A stretch of 64,000 nt of DNA from Gymnopus androsaceus JB14. Its lineage: Eukaryota; Basidiomycota; Agaricomycetes; Agaricales; Omphalotaceae. Positions 1 to 10,601 of the stretch are shown piece by piece. Each line of letters starts with the position of its first letter. Position 1 is the stretch's first letter. Both the position numbers and the translations under genes were made by a program. The DNA lies in the NCBI GenBank assembly GCA_009733575.1, contig ML769539.1, positions 74,812 through 138,811 of the forward strand. Direction: 5' to 3'. The notes under the pieces were generated by a model that saw nothing but the letters and a program-made list of their open reading frames with translations, was not told the origin of the DNA and did no database searches.

Positions 1-587
1 GCTTGCACGTACTTCATCACCGGGATTCCAGCCGCATGAAACTTGTCGACAACCCATTTCGGAGGAACACTTGATGGAGTATGAGCCTTTCGCGAGAAGG
101 ATTTGAAAAGAATACTTACCCAACGGCGGACACGAAAAGCTTTGCTCCTCCTTCGATGATAACGTCGATTAGTTCCGGAAGCTGTCCATCGGTATAGTCT
201 TTGTTCGTCTTTCTCGCATTTCCGCCGACCTGGGGTAGCAATAAATCCACTCCTGCACGAAACAATTAGTCATCCATCCGAACGTTAGCTAGTTCCCTCA
301 ACTCACCGAATGGTGCATTCTTATCCTCGAGATGGCTTTTGAGCTCCTCGATTGAACCTTTCATGAACTTGGGGGTTTGGCGGACACCACCAATGACTCC
401 GATGCCTCCAGAGTTTGAGACTGCTGCGGCTAGTTTAGGTCCTGCCGCGACATTCATGCCTGTGAAGCTCTTGTGAGACTCTGCGGGACCTTGAGCGAGG
501 TTAGTAGTTACCTGCAAGCATTATTGGGTGGTTGATTTTGAAGAGCTGAGTGAGCGGCGTCGAGAATACTTGTTCTGAGGAAGGCAT
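1..587 (-). CDS. Nitronate monooxygenase (2-nitropropane dioxygenase family), 5' part only
   Basis: FMN-dependent oxidation of alkyl nitronates is the family role. The gene runs off the left edge, so only the N-terminal part is present. Start ATG is at 587-585. Exons read 587-512, 459-307, 252-120 and 69-13, all with GT-AG borders; the next intron seems to begin at 12. Joined, the first two exons give the family N-terminus: HPIMLA followed by GMNVAAGPKLAAAVSNSGG and GIGVIGG, the flavin-binding start of the TIM barrel. Exon 3 carries DLLLPQVGG and IIEGGAKLFVSAVG. It diverges from the cytochrome c heme lyase gene with 142 bp between the two ATGs. The family call is firm; the substrate cannot be told from this part. 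Confidence 0.9.
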
Positions 588-729
588 GATGGAGGTAGTC
601 GAAGAAGAACGATGTGACGAGCTTCATATAAAGCAAGATTCGGCTTTCGTTCCTTCCGCCAATCACGCGCATCAATTAAATGTCCGGGTATAGTAGTTGC
701 CGAATCCGGTACTCTCAACTGGAACCGTC

Positions 730-1433
730 ATGGCCTCGAAATGTCCAGTTGACCACAGCGGTTCCGCTTCTTCTCAAGACTCTTGTCCCGTTGACCACAC
801 ATCTGCTTCTACCAGCACCTGGAACCGCCTCTTCTCCTCTTCTAAAAGTCATGATTCCCCACATAAACTTTCTACAGAACGCGAAATTTCCACAATACCG
901 AAAGCTAGCGACGGAAATTGGGTATATCCTTCCGAAGCGCAGTTCTTCGCGGCAATGGCGCGTAAAAATCACAATCCTCAGACAGGGGACATGAAAACTA
1001 TCGTACCGATACATAACGCGGTCAATGAGCGTGCTTGGTCCGAGGTCATGCAATGGGAGACTGGCAGAGGTGGCGAGGCTTGTGGCGGGGTCAAACTTGT
1101 TAATTTCAAAGGCAGACCAAACGACAGAAGTCCCCGAGCAAGATGGAGAATGTTCCTCGGGTATGTTTGATTGTTGAAATTATACGTCCTCTTATTCAAG
1201 TTTTTTTTTCTAGGTATGCTGCTCCCTTCGATAGACACGACTGGGTTGTCGACCGCTGCGGTATGCAGATGAGATATGTTGTCGACTTTTACACTGGTCG
1301 GACGGATCCCGTTACCAACAAAGTCTCATTCTATCTTGATGTGCGACCGGCTTTGGACAATTGGGAAGCGGTCAAAATGAGGGTAGAAAACTTTTGGGGA
1401 AAATGGCTTGGATCGAATACATCACAGTCATGA
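730..1433 (+). CDS. CYC3: Holocytochrome c synthase (cytochrome c heme lyase)
   Basis: Attaches heme covalently to apocytochrome c in the mitochondrial intermembrane space. Two exons, 730-1160 and 1214-1433, are joined by a 53-bp GT-AG intron that keeps frame. The start is the ATG that opens MASKCPVDH; a second CPVDH follows about 15 residues later. These paired Cys-Pro heme-regulatory motifs are the family signature. Further family blocks are NWVYPSEAQFFAAMARK, IHNAVNERAWSEVMQWE and, after the intron, APFDRHDWVVDRCG with the heme-ligating His region, then the DVRPALDNWEA tail. About 216 residues, slightly short but complete. The 3' end faces the aldo/keto reductase with only about 70 bp between stop codons, so the transcripts probably overlap. 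Confidence 0.95.
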
Positions 1434-1504
1434 CAATGAAAAGAATTTCCTTTTTTCTTAATTCTGAGACCTTATATGACTACTAATAATAATACATGAA
1501 CACT

Positions 1505-3311
1505 TTACAACCTCCTAGCCTTGGGACCAAACTGCCCAAACGCGTCTAGCGGAGGTCTTCCGTTTGTTTCCTAGAACCACAAGAGGTAAGTATCATCCAA
1601 GTACATTTGTGGTTTTGCGTACCAGAGGAGCAGGCTTGTTCCCAAGAATAGCATCAATCCTATCCAACATCTCGTCGGTCAATTTAGGCACAACGTCTAA
1701 AGCTTTGAGATTTTCCAAAACTTGTTCAGGCTTGCTTGCACCGAGGATGACCGTGGAAGTGTTCGGGTGTCTCGCTACCCATGCCAAAGCAAGAGCTGAG
1801 ATCGTCGTGTTGAGTTCTAGAGAGCAACTATGAATCACGAAACTCGCAGGAAAGAGAGAATAAACCTTTTTCTGCAATGACTGTTAGTTCCTTAACCTTC
1901 CGAATCATATCTTTTCCTTTTTCTTCCTGGAGTTCCTTGGCCATTTCTACAAAATCACTTTCGAGGGCAAAGCGGGAGTCGGGAGGAATACCATCATTGT
2001 ACTGGGTACAGAAATAGTACGTTTAGTTCAGTCGATAAACAGGAAGTGCTATAATATTAGTCTAACCTTTCCGGTCAGGAGACCAAAGTACAGCGAAGAG
2101 AACGTCGTAGTTCCATAATTGTATTTTTGATATAACGGCCTGTGAGGATACGCATGTAAGTTTTAAAATTATATGGCAGAGTTCACACCGAATGCTCACG
2201 CGTATTCCTTTTCTGGCCTTTCCCTCGTGAACATGCTGGAAGCGACGAGTAAATCTTTTTGTTCATCAAGAGAGAGATACAACACACTTGTGTTGGCACT
2301 GATCCGCAACAGGCGCAATAAGCCCAAGCTTGGTGGCGATATCTGGATAACATCAAGACAGCTGACGCTCTACGTAGAAAAAAACCTACGATGAGCCTCT
2401 TCGATCTCAACGGCGGTCCATTCCGATGTCGCCCAGTACAATGCCTGAGTCGTGATGCGTTAGAAGTAATCGGAGGAGGAGAAATTTACTAACCCATCCT
2501 TTCTCGATGACAAAATTGAAGGCTCTCACAACTGTGAAAGGGATTCTTAACGTAGGGCAATCTGGCTGTAACCTATCACGTACCTTCCTCCATCGGAACT
2601 GGAGTTAAAGTGCATCGTCAGTAGACCTTGCTGGCCATTACCAGAAGCATACATACCGTTTGGATCAGCTCGATGGGCGAAGATGATATCAACATAGTCG
2701 AGTTGAAGACGAGCAAGACTTTCTTGTGTCCCCTCAAGAATGCTTGACCCCAGAGTCAACATAAAACGGATATAGACAGGATTCCTTCGTTACTTACTGC
2801 TTCCTGGACAGCCCTCCTGCGTTGGGATCCTTGCGACCGACTCCCCAGAAGATCTTGGTCGTAACAATTATATCGGTACGACGCAAGCCAAGCTCCTTGA
2901 TGACGCGTCCCCTGATAAGGGATATTCAGATATCCGACTTTGAGGCTCAATCGAGATGGCCACTGACATTTCCTCTTCGGATTTACCATCCGCGTATGTC
3001 TCTGCAGTGTCGAACATGTTTATTCCATTGTCGAACGCGGTTTTCATGATTTCCTGGTAGTTTGGATAAGTTTGGCTTCTGCTAGGGACTGGTTATATAC
3101 GAGCCTTGACAGGATCGCCCTTCACGGATCCTCCTAGAGTCAGCCCTAAAATCATGACCATTAGATTGCTCCCAGTGAAAGGACGATCGTACTACATACA
3201 TCCTCCGAGAGAGAACAAGGGAACCCTCAGCCCGCTAGGTCCCAGTCTGCGGAATGGCATCCCCTTGGGATCGTATTCGACTTTGACATCCTTCTGGAGT
3301 TGGAATGACAT
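1505..3311 (-). CDS. Aldo/keto reductase of the voltage-gated K+ channel beta-subunit type
   Basis: NADPH-dependent aldehyde/ketone reductase fold. Start is the ATG at 3311-3309 (MSFQLQKDVKVEYDPKG); the stop is at 1507-1505 after a short last exon ending GPKARRL. About twelve small exons were joined. Motifs in order: RLGPSGLRVPLFSLGGW, the catalytic Asp/Tyr segment FDTAETYADGKSEEEM, the catalytic Lys in TTKIFWG, the catalytic-His region DYVDIIFAHRADPN, ALYWATSEWTAVEIEEAH, and near the C-terminus VILGASKPEQVLENL and AILGNKPAP. These match fungal Kv-beta-like reductases rather than classical AKR1 enzymes. The third exon seems to be joined through a GC-AG intron (3104-3054). No frame break was found. 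It diverges from the branchpoint-binding protein gene across 185 bp. The physiological substrate is unknown. Confidence 0.9.
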
Positions 3312-3496
3312 GGTTCAGACGAGACGATGAATTATCTTAACTTCGAAGATCTTGAGCGTTGCGCGTCTAAATCAAGGTGCCACGTGTATTTACCTTTTGC
3401 CGATTTGTGCCACAATTCAAACTCCGCATATTACTATTAGGAACCTTCTCACCTTTTAACCACTTTTTTTTCTTAGTTCAATTTCTTGGATAAAAT

Positions 3497-5352
3497 ATGT
3501 GGAGACCGGCAACTCGCCAGATTACTGGCACTAACGATGGTGCGACTCTCTAATTTACTTTCTTTTCTCCATTATCTAATTTTTTTTTTTCAGTACCTCT
3601 GGGAAACCGTCGTCGATTCGGGCCAGCTCCTAGTGAGGAGTCAGCAGCACCTCCACAGCTCGCTCAGCCATCTCCATCTGCATATCCAAAGCCTCAGGAA
3701 CCTGAAAGCATAGGCAAACGTGGAAGAGAAGAGTCGCCTCAGAATGGGGATCCTAAAGGTAAGCCCATAGTATTGACACTGACCTGTTAATGGTTGTCAT
3801 TTTCGCTCTCGAAACCATGGGCATATGAGGAACCCTTGGTCTAACTCTAATCATACTGACCATATTTATAAAACCTAACGTTTTGCTGTCTATTGCACTC
3901 CTTCAGTCGATCCCAATGCTCCCCGTAAACGACGAAGCCGTTGGGGTGATGCCAAAACAGAAATTCCCGGTTTGCCAACCGCCATTTCTGCCGTCGGTGT
4001 TTCTCAGGCTCAGCTCGATAACTATGCTATTCACTTGCGATTGGAGGAGATCAATCGAAAACTTCGACTCAACAATTTCGTCCCGCCTGAACGTGAACGG
4101 TGCGTGCTAATATGAACCTCCAGGATGCTGCATGTACTGATTACCTGATAGATCTCCCTCTCCTCCTCCTACTTACGATGGCCAGGGTCGTCGAACCAAC
4201 ACTCGTGAAGTCCGGTACAAGAAAAAACTCGAGGACGAACGAATTAAATTAGTCGACCGCGCCATGAAAAACGACCCCAATTTCCGTCCTCCTGTCGAAT
4301 ATGCCCAGCAGAAACGCTCCCAGCGTCCATCAGATAAAGTCTACATTCCAGTCAAAGAGTTCCCCGAAATCAATTTCTTTGGTCTCCTTGTTGGCCCTCG
4401 TGGAAACAGCTTGAAGAAGATGGAGGCAGAAAGTGGAGCGAAAATCAGTATCAGAGGAAAGGGTAGTGTGAAGGAGGGAAAGGCTCGGCCTGACCAGTAC
4501 GCTGATGATGCCGAGGAGGATCTTCATTGTCTTGTTCTTGCCGACTCTGACGAGAAGGTAGCTTCCTGTGTCAGGCTGATTAACAGAGTCATTGAGACAG
4601 TATGTATCCTACATTCCTAGCTATTGCCCTTTTTGCTGACTTTTTTCACCTTAGGCTGCATCTACGCCGGAAGGTCAGAACGAACACAAGAGGAACCAGC
4701 TGCGCCAGCTTGCAGCTTTGAACGGTGAGCTTTTTCCCTTGCACTTATTTGAACTACTTGTCCCAACATACTCTCAACAGGTACTCTTCGTGATGATGAA
4801 AATCAGATATGTCAAAATTGCGGTGGTGTTGGCCACCGTAAATACGAATGTCCAGAGCAGCGCAACTTCACCGCGAACATCATTTGCCGAGTTTGTGGTA
4901 GTGCTGGTCATATGGCCCGTGACTGTACCGTGAACAAGGATCCGAATGCTCCTCCTCCTCCTCCAACTCCTTCCATGGGTCGTGGTGGCTTCGACAGTGA
5001 ATACGCAAGCCTGATGGCAGAGCTTGGCGAGCCGGGTGCTGCTGCTGCTGGGACTGATATGTCAAAGTCTTCGTGGGCTCCCAGAGCGGGACATGATATC
5101 ACTGGCGGAGGATCAAACATTCCTCCGTGGCGTCGTCCCGAAAATTGGGTGACCAACAACGCACCCCAGCAGCAGCAAGGTGCTCGGCCACAAGGGGGTT
5201 ACGGAGGTGGATATAGTGCCCAAGGCTATGGTGGTGGTGGTGCTCAATGGGCTGGCTATCCCCAAGGCCAGAGTGGTTATCCTCAACAGGGGCAGGACTA
5301 CAATTATGCCTCTTACTACCAGGGCCAATATGCTCAACAACATGCTGGTTAA
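3497..5352 (+). CDS. MSL5: Branchpoint-binding protein (BBP/SF1 splicing factor)
   Basis: Recognises the UACUAAC-type branch site with U2AF during early spliceosome assembly in the nucleus. Start ATG is at 3497-3499 (MWRPATRQITGTND). The N-terminal part has the basic RKRRSRWGD block, the U2AF65-ligand-type SRW motif of SF1. The KH-QUA2 domain follows at about 150-280, with VPVKEFPEINFFGLLVGPRG-like core residues (here beginning YIPVKEFPE) and the GPRGNSLKKME loop. Two CCHC zinc knuckles follow: CQNCGGVGHRKYEC and CRVCGSAGHMARDC. The C-terminus is Pro-, Gly- and Gln/Tyr-rich and ends NYASYYQGQYAQQHAG. Six exons join in frame without any break. The gene is complete and sits tail-to-tail with the downstream kinase. 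Confidence 0.96.
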
Positions 5353-5914
5353 TCACTAAAATTCTCGCTCACGTTATGCTACACTTCTATCCACTCAGCA
5401 GCTTGACCTTCTAATAACTAACCAGTCGAACCGCTCACGCGAAGTTTCAACAAAATTGCCTGACTTATCATTCCCGCTGACTCGACTCTCCACTGACCGT
5501 TTTAGTATTTACAGAGCGGTGGGTAGGCGCGATCTTCTGGCTGACCTCTAACTTACGTTATGATAACTCATTCTATCAAAAAAAAAAAATTCCAGTTTTG
5601 TAGGATTCCATGAATGATCATTATTTTTATCTCTTCATTGAAATGCCTGAACCCAACATAAAACTACTCGACCTCTATGGTCGTGTTGCCATTTTTCAAA
5701 ACGAGTACTATCGGGTGACTCGGAGTCGTTGATAGAAATACATGCAAGCAGGCAGTGAATAATCAATGCATTAGGCGATGAGTATAGTACATGTATGCAA
5801 AAACGGATATGGGATGACTGTGCAGATAAATCGCTGAGTAAAAGATGAGACTAATAGTAAGAAGGATAAAAGTACAATGTCATTACATTACTTGATAATG
5901 AATGCAGCACTATA
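5353..5914. other. Convergent intergenic region (3' UTRs of MSL5 and KIC1)
   Basis: About 560 bp between two stop codons that face each other. It is AT-rich, with a 9-11 base A run near 5579-5590. I see no coding sequence, tRNA or repeat. It most likely holds the two 3' UTRs and poly(A) signals. Confidence 0.6.
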
Positions 5915-8797
5915 TCAGCTTTGAACCGTTATAGGCTTGCTATACAGAGAAAAGTAAGAGTCTTGCTCCTGATCCGTTTCAGAATCGCTGATCATCGCGT
6001 CGGCCGTCTCCTCTTGCTCTTCTTCGATAGCGTCAACGTACACCGTATCTAGCATACCAGTGAGTCCAGTTTCAACCACGGAGAGGCATTTCGTCAAATC
6101 GTCAATCGTCCTGGCCAGCTCGGCATGTGTGCTCTCAACGGACAGGAGGGTGGAGTAATCTAATGGCTTTTAGAGCCGGCATGACAGAGGAACCGGGTAG
6201 AGATGATATGGAAGCCAAAGACGACGAAGGCTTGTGGGAGTGGGCACGACTTTGAGGATACGAGTGTGAAGGAGGATACATGGACGATGTCATATCCACG
6301 GGAGCAGAACGGAGGTCAAACGAAGGAGGAGAACTGGTCCTCTGGTAGACCTAAGGAGAACGGAGAGCTGATGATCCTTGTGTGGCTGGGCCGACATTGG
6401 AGCAGGTGGGTTGAATGTCGTAGAAGAGTAGAGATGGCTCGGCGAGGGCGTGAAGATACGGTTGTTCACGACGGCTGAAGGGGAAGGCGGTAAAAGATCA
6501 GATATACCCAATTGGTGTTCGGATGATAACGAGGGTATCTAGTAAAAAATTCTCAAAAGGAAGACCAAAGTTAGTCAAGGCATGCGTACCTTTAAAACAT
6601 CCTTGAGCCCTGGCATTGTGCGGCCACCGGAGCTTGAATCGCTTCCACTCCGATTTCGCCTCATAGGCTCAGCAAATGGCCTTACAGGAGGCAAGAGTGG
6701 TAATCCATCCGTCGAGGCATTCGCATGCTGCAGTGATGGAAGAGCTGCGAATGCAGATCTGGGCGGGCTTTGAACCTCTGGTAACGCAGTCGCAGACCGA
6801 GTGCGCACTATTGAAGGACCTGGACGTGGGATATTGGACGTATTTCGTCTAGTAGCCGAACTTGTATCCAAAGAATACGTCGTTTGATGTGATGCTGGAG
6901 AAGTTTTAGAGGAAGGCGTGGTGGGTGCTTTGGCAGAAGATAATGCCTCGGACATTTGGGGTGGCAGGGAATTGGAAGGGAGTTGAAGATGCGAGATTTG
7001 GATTTGAATCCAATGGTTCCGCTGAGAGACTGTCGCTCCGCTCCGGCAACAAGCCATCTGCTGTACTTTGCGACCTTTTCCGAAGAATAAGCGGTCGGGT
7101 AGTAGATGCGGTTGATATATCGGGCGATGAAGAGGAGAGCCCAGGGGGAGAGGTAGAATTGATAGGTATGGTTTGGTTTGGGAGGTCAGGGGAATCGTCA
7201 GAAACCGATGGTATCGAGATGTCCGGCGGCCCTCTGGTAGAACGAACATCTCTGTAAGTAGCAGTAGATCGTACTGTGCCAGAAGCGGATGAGAAAGAGC
7301 CTTCGCTCTTATCCGTCTCTGGTGATATTCCATCCAAACTGTCATCCTGTGATTCACTGGACGGAGAGTCTTCAGTGGCGACACTGAACATATTTAATTT
7401 GGACCGAGTCGGTGGAGGAAACACGAAACTACGTGTTTTAGCAAGGTCGTCTTCGTTCACGTCGAGTGCCAAAGGTCGCTTTGCTTGCGCAGGCAGCACG
7501 GGAGAAGGTGGTAAAGGAGGTGGTTCTGTGGACGCGCTACGACTAAAAGGTTGTGTAAACGCCTGTGCGCGAAATGTGTTTTGCGAGGAAGACTCTTCTT
7601 CGAATAGAACACGTAGAGATGAGGGTAAAGGTGTGTTGGAACCTGCGCGGATGGTCACCTGAGAATTCGGAAGCTCAGTTTCCATTCCGTCATAGTAGGA
7701 ATTGGTGTCCTCGTCTAAAGAATTGGCATGAGGACGACCTCGAACAGTCTCAAACTCCCAGATGCTTTCGTTGTCGAGATCCTTTGCGCCAAACCTGAAC
7801 TATAATCAATTTGATACAAGAACAAATGGTAATGACACTCACTCTTCTTGTTCCCAGTCGAGAGGGCCTGCGAGACTGTCTCTGGGGCCGGCTTGTTGCA
7901 AGCGTCGGACTAGTTCTTGCAGGATCGAGACAGCTTTAGCTGATTTGATCCATTTAGTTTTAAGAAGCTCGTCTGCTGGAAGGCGCTGATAAAAATGAGC
8001 AACATAGACAGGTAAGATCTATATCGCGAGGCTCACCTCTGTTGGAGCCTCCTTCAAGCAGAACGACATAAAGTCACGCATGTCTTTACCTGCCTCGGCA
8101 TCGGTAAGACGTGGAGGTTTGAACTCTCGGAATGAGATCCATGACTTTGAACTTGTCCAGATTAGAATGGGGAGGTGTGCCCTTGACCATCTCATAAATC
8201 ATGATGCCCAAACTCCAAATATCGGCCTTGGTATCGTATGCCGGTACAGCCTGAACAACCTCCGGGGCCATCCAGTATGGTGTTCCAGTCAAGGTATTCC
8301 TCTTACTGGATGTTGTAGCAAGCAATGCCGAAACTCCAAAGTCACATATCATGACTTTACCTACAGCAGTGACCAGGACATTTGCAGCCTTCATATCCCT
8401 GTGAATCACGGGGACCTTGTGTAGATAGCTGAGGGCGACGAGGACCTCTCGGATAATGACAGATACGAATCTCTCCTCGAGACAACCGTCTCTGGAAGCC
8501 TTCATCAAAGACAACACGCTTCCTCCTTGGGCAAGTTCCATGACAATCCAAACTCTAGGGCCGTCCATTAAGCAGTCGATAGTATTTGGTGATATTAGGT
8601 GCGTCTCTGAGCTGAGTTAAGAGCGCAACTTCTCGCTGGATGTCTTCAACGTCGTCGTCGGCAGTGTCGAGATTAATAATCTTGAGAGCGACGACATTTC
8701 CGGTTGGTATGTGTATGCCTTTGGAAACTGAGCCATAAGCTCCTTTTCCTACGGTCTCTAGACGTTTGTAGAGCTGGTGAACCGAAGGCTGAGCCAT
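5915..8797 (-). CDS. KIC1: Ste20-family (GCK-III, Kic1/Nak1-like) protein kinase
   Basis: Serine/threonine kinase of the morphogenesis (RAM/MOR) or septation type. Start ATG is at 8797-8795 (MAQPSVHQLYKRLETVGKG); the stop is at 5917-5915. The kinase domain fills about residues 11-265: glycine loop GKGAYGSV, Lys in VALKIINLD, catalytic loop VIHRDMKAANVLV, DFGVSA, and the Ste20 signature GTPYWMAPEV. Then follow KADIWSLGIMIYEM and, after a frame break, KPPRLTDAEAGKDMRDFM. The long C-terminal half is Ser/Pro-rich without a recognisable domain and ends QDSYFSLYSKPITVQS. The frame is broken once in kinase subdomain X: an extra base near 8122-8123 turns IPRVKPP into IPRVQTS. I regard that as a sequence error. 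It shares a 112-bp divergent promoter with SSF1. Confidence 0.88.
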
Positions 8798-8909
8798 GCT
8801 TTAGAGAAAAAAAGCTGCAAGACTGCCAACATCAAGTTTGAAGCATCGAGACAATGTCATTTGGTAAGCGATCATATTCAAAAATTTCCATTTCTGTTCT
8901 ACTACATCA
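8798..8909. promoter_or_regulatory. Short divergent promoter between KIC1 and SSF1
   Basis: Only 112 bp separate the start codon of the kinase (8797, minus) from that of SSF1 (8910, plus). Both core promoters and both 5' UTRs must lie here or inside the opposite gene. No clear TATA box was seen. Confidence 0.6.
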
Positions 8910-10338
8910 ATGGCCCGGAGAAGAAAAACTCGGACTCATCTCAAAGGAGAGACCCAAAAAGACGCGAGCGATGCCTCTGCTCCCAAAATCATTTATCATC
9001 AAGCATGGCCAGGTCGGATCCTCAGTCGCGCAGCTTGTCAGGGACTTGAGAAAAGTAATGGAACCTAATACTGCAAGTCGGCTCAAGGTAAGCATATCCT
9101 CAGTTCTTTGGCATTCAGTAATCGAGTTTGAAAAGGAAAGGAACAGGAATAAACTAAAAGACTACTTGACCCTCGCTCCAGCATTGCATGTAACCCATCT
9201 GCTGGCTTTTACGCTCACAGACATTGCTCCTTCACTCCGCATCGTCCGTCTTTCCAATGGTCCCAGTCTCAGCTTCCGTGTAGAGAGATATAGTCTCATG
9301 AAAGACATCCTAAATACTTCAAAACGAAGCAGAAGTATTGGCATGGAATATCTTAGTCCACCACTTGTATGTTTTGTTCTTGAAAAAATAACATATTTAC
9401 TAATATTCAATAGCTAGTACTCGCTTCATTTCCGCCTCCAGGGCCCACAACACCTGCCCACCTTCCTCTCGTCATGAAAGCTTTTCAATCTCTCTTTCCG
9501 TCTCTATCACCACAAACCTTGACTCTCTCCTCGGCTCGTCGTGTCGTATTGGTCGCGTATAACCCTGATCGGGGCACCATCGACTTTCGGCATTACATTA
9601 TCACAGTCAAGCCTTACGGGGTTTCAAAACGAGTCCGTCGCGTCTTGGAAGGCGTGACAACCAAAAGCTCCAGTGGATCTGTACTCGATCTTGGGAACGA
9701 AAGAGACGTTGCCGACTTTCTTCTCCGCAAACGTGGAGAGCCAGGTCCTGACGGTGGCTATGAGAGTGCTGCTTCGTCCGCAGAAAGTGTAGCTGGAGAT
9801 GACGGAGATGCTGTCAATCTCGCTGGTGACTACGTCGGGCGAAATAATAAAAAGGGTCAGCACAGAGCCATCCGATTGGATGAGGTCGGGCCTAGACTTG
9901 AGCTCCGACTGGTGAAGATCACAGAAGGTGTTCCAGGAAAAGAAGGAGCTGTGATATATCACGAATTTGGTGAGCTTGCTTCTTGATTCATTTTCACATT
10001 TTTCTGATCGCCATGCAGTCAAAAAATCAAAGAAGCAAGTTTCTGCTCAGAACGCCGCTCATGCCGCAAAGGAGAAACTGAGAAAGGAAAGACGAGAAGA
10101 ACAGGAAAGAAACGTTGCTAGGAAAAAAGCACAAGCGGGAGATGTTCGTTTCGAGGATGAAGATGCGGATGATGAGGTTGCAGATGTAGATGCAGCTTCT
10201 GACGAGGACGCTTGGGACGGCGAAGAAGAAATCTCCGAGGGTGAAGAAAGTGAGGCAGACGAACCAGAGGATAGTAGCGAGGAGGAGGAGGAAGTGCGGA
10301 GACCGAACAAAAAGGTGAAAGTGCGAGGCAAAGGATAG
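8910..10338 (+). CDS. SSF1: Ribosome-biogenesis protein SSF1/2 (Peter Pan, Brix domain)
   Basis: Nucleolar factor for 27S pre-rRNA processing and 60S assembly. The expected N-terminus MARRRKTRTHLKG begins at 8910. The Brix domain starts PKSFIIKHGQVGSS and continues KVMEPNTASRLK, then ERNRNKLKDYL after a 48-bp intron, LSFRVERYSLMKDIL, VVLVAYNPDRG and TIDFRHYIITVKPYGVSKRV. Next come AVRL-type IRLDEVGPRLELRLVKI and IYHEF, and a lysine-rich then acidic tail ending KVKVRGKG. The start codon and the Brix domain are in different frames: one extra base lies between 8951 and 8988, most simply in the AAAA run 8985-8988. No splice site can explain it. A later ATG in the Brix frame would lose the conserved N-terminus. 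The gene is essential in other fungi, so a sequence error is likely. Confidence 0.9.
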
Positions 10339-10601
10339 TAACTAGTTCTACTTTTTGGGAATGTGCGTTCGTTCCAATATGTGATACACTGCTTACTTTC
10401 CAAATATCGGTGCTGCGTGATGACAGGTTGAAACACCAAATCGAAAATGTGATACTATGAAATGGAAGCCTCATTGCTCACAATCTCGATTATTATTATT
10501 ATTTTTTCAAAGTTTACAGATATTTATCGAGTATCAGTTATAAACCCTCGTGTCCGTTTTCTTCTTTTCTCAACTTCCCTCACCTACACAGTCAATAAGC
10601 A
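10339..10601. other. Intergenic region upstream of the first Argonaute
   Basis: Holds the SSF1 3' UTR and the Argonaute promoter. A (TAT)n microsatellite lies at about 10489-10503, followed by a T run. Otherwise nothing recognisable was found. Confidence 0.5.

Noticed and set aside
6582..7798. Plus-strand open frames opposite the KIC1 C-terminal region
   Set aside because: They mirror the Ser/Pro-rich coding strand and lack similarity or promoter context; shadows of the kinase gene.
8854..8990. Upstream ATG at 8854 as the SSF1 start, avoiding the frame break
   Set aside because: It gives an N-terminus without family similarity, while the other frame encodes the conserved MARRRKTRTHLKG just in the right place.
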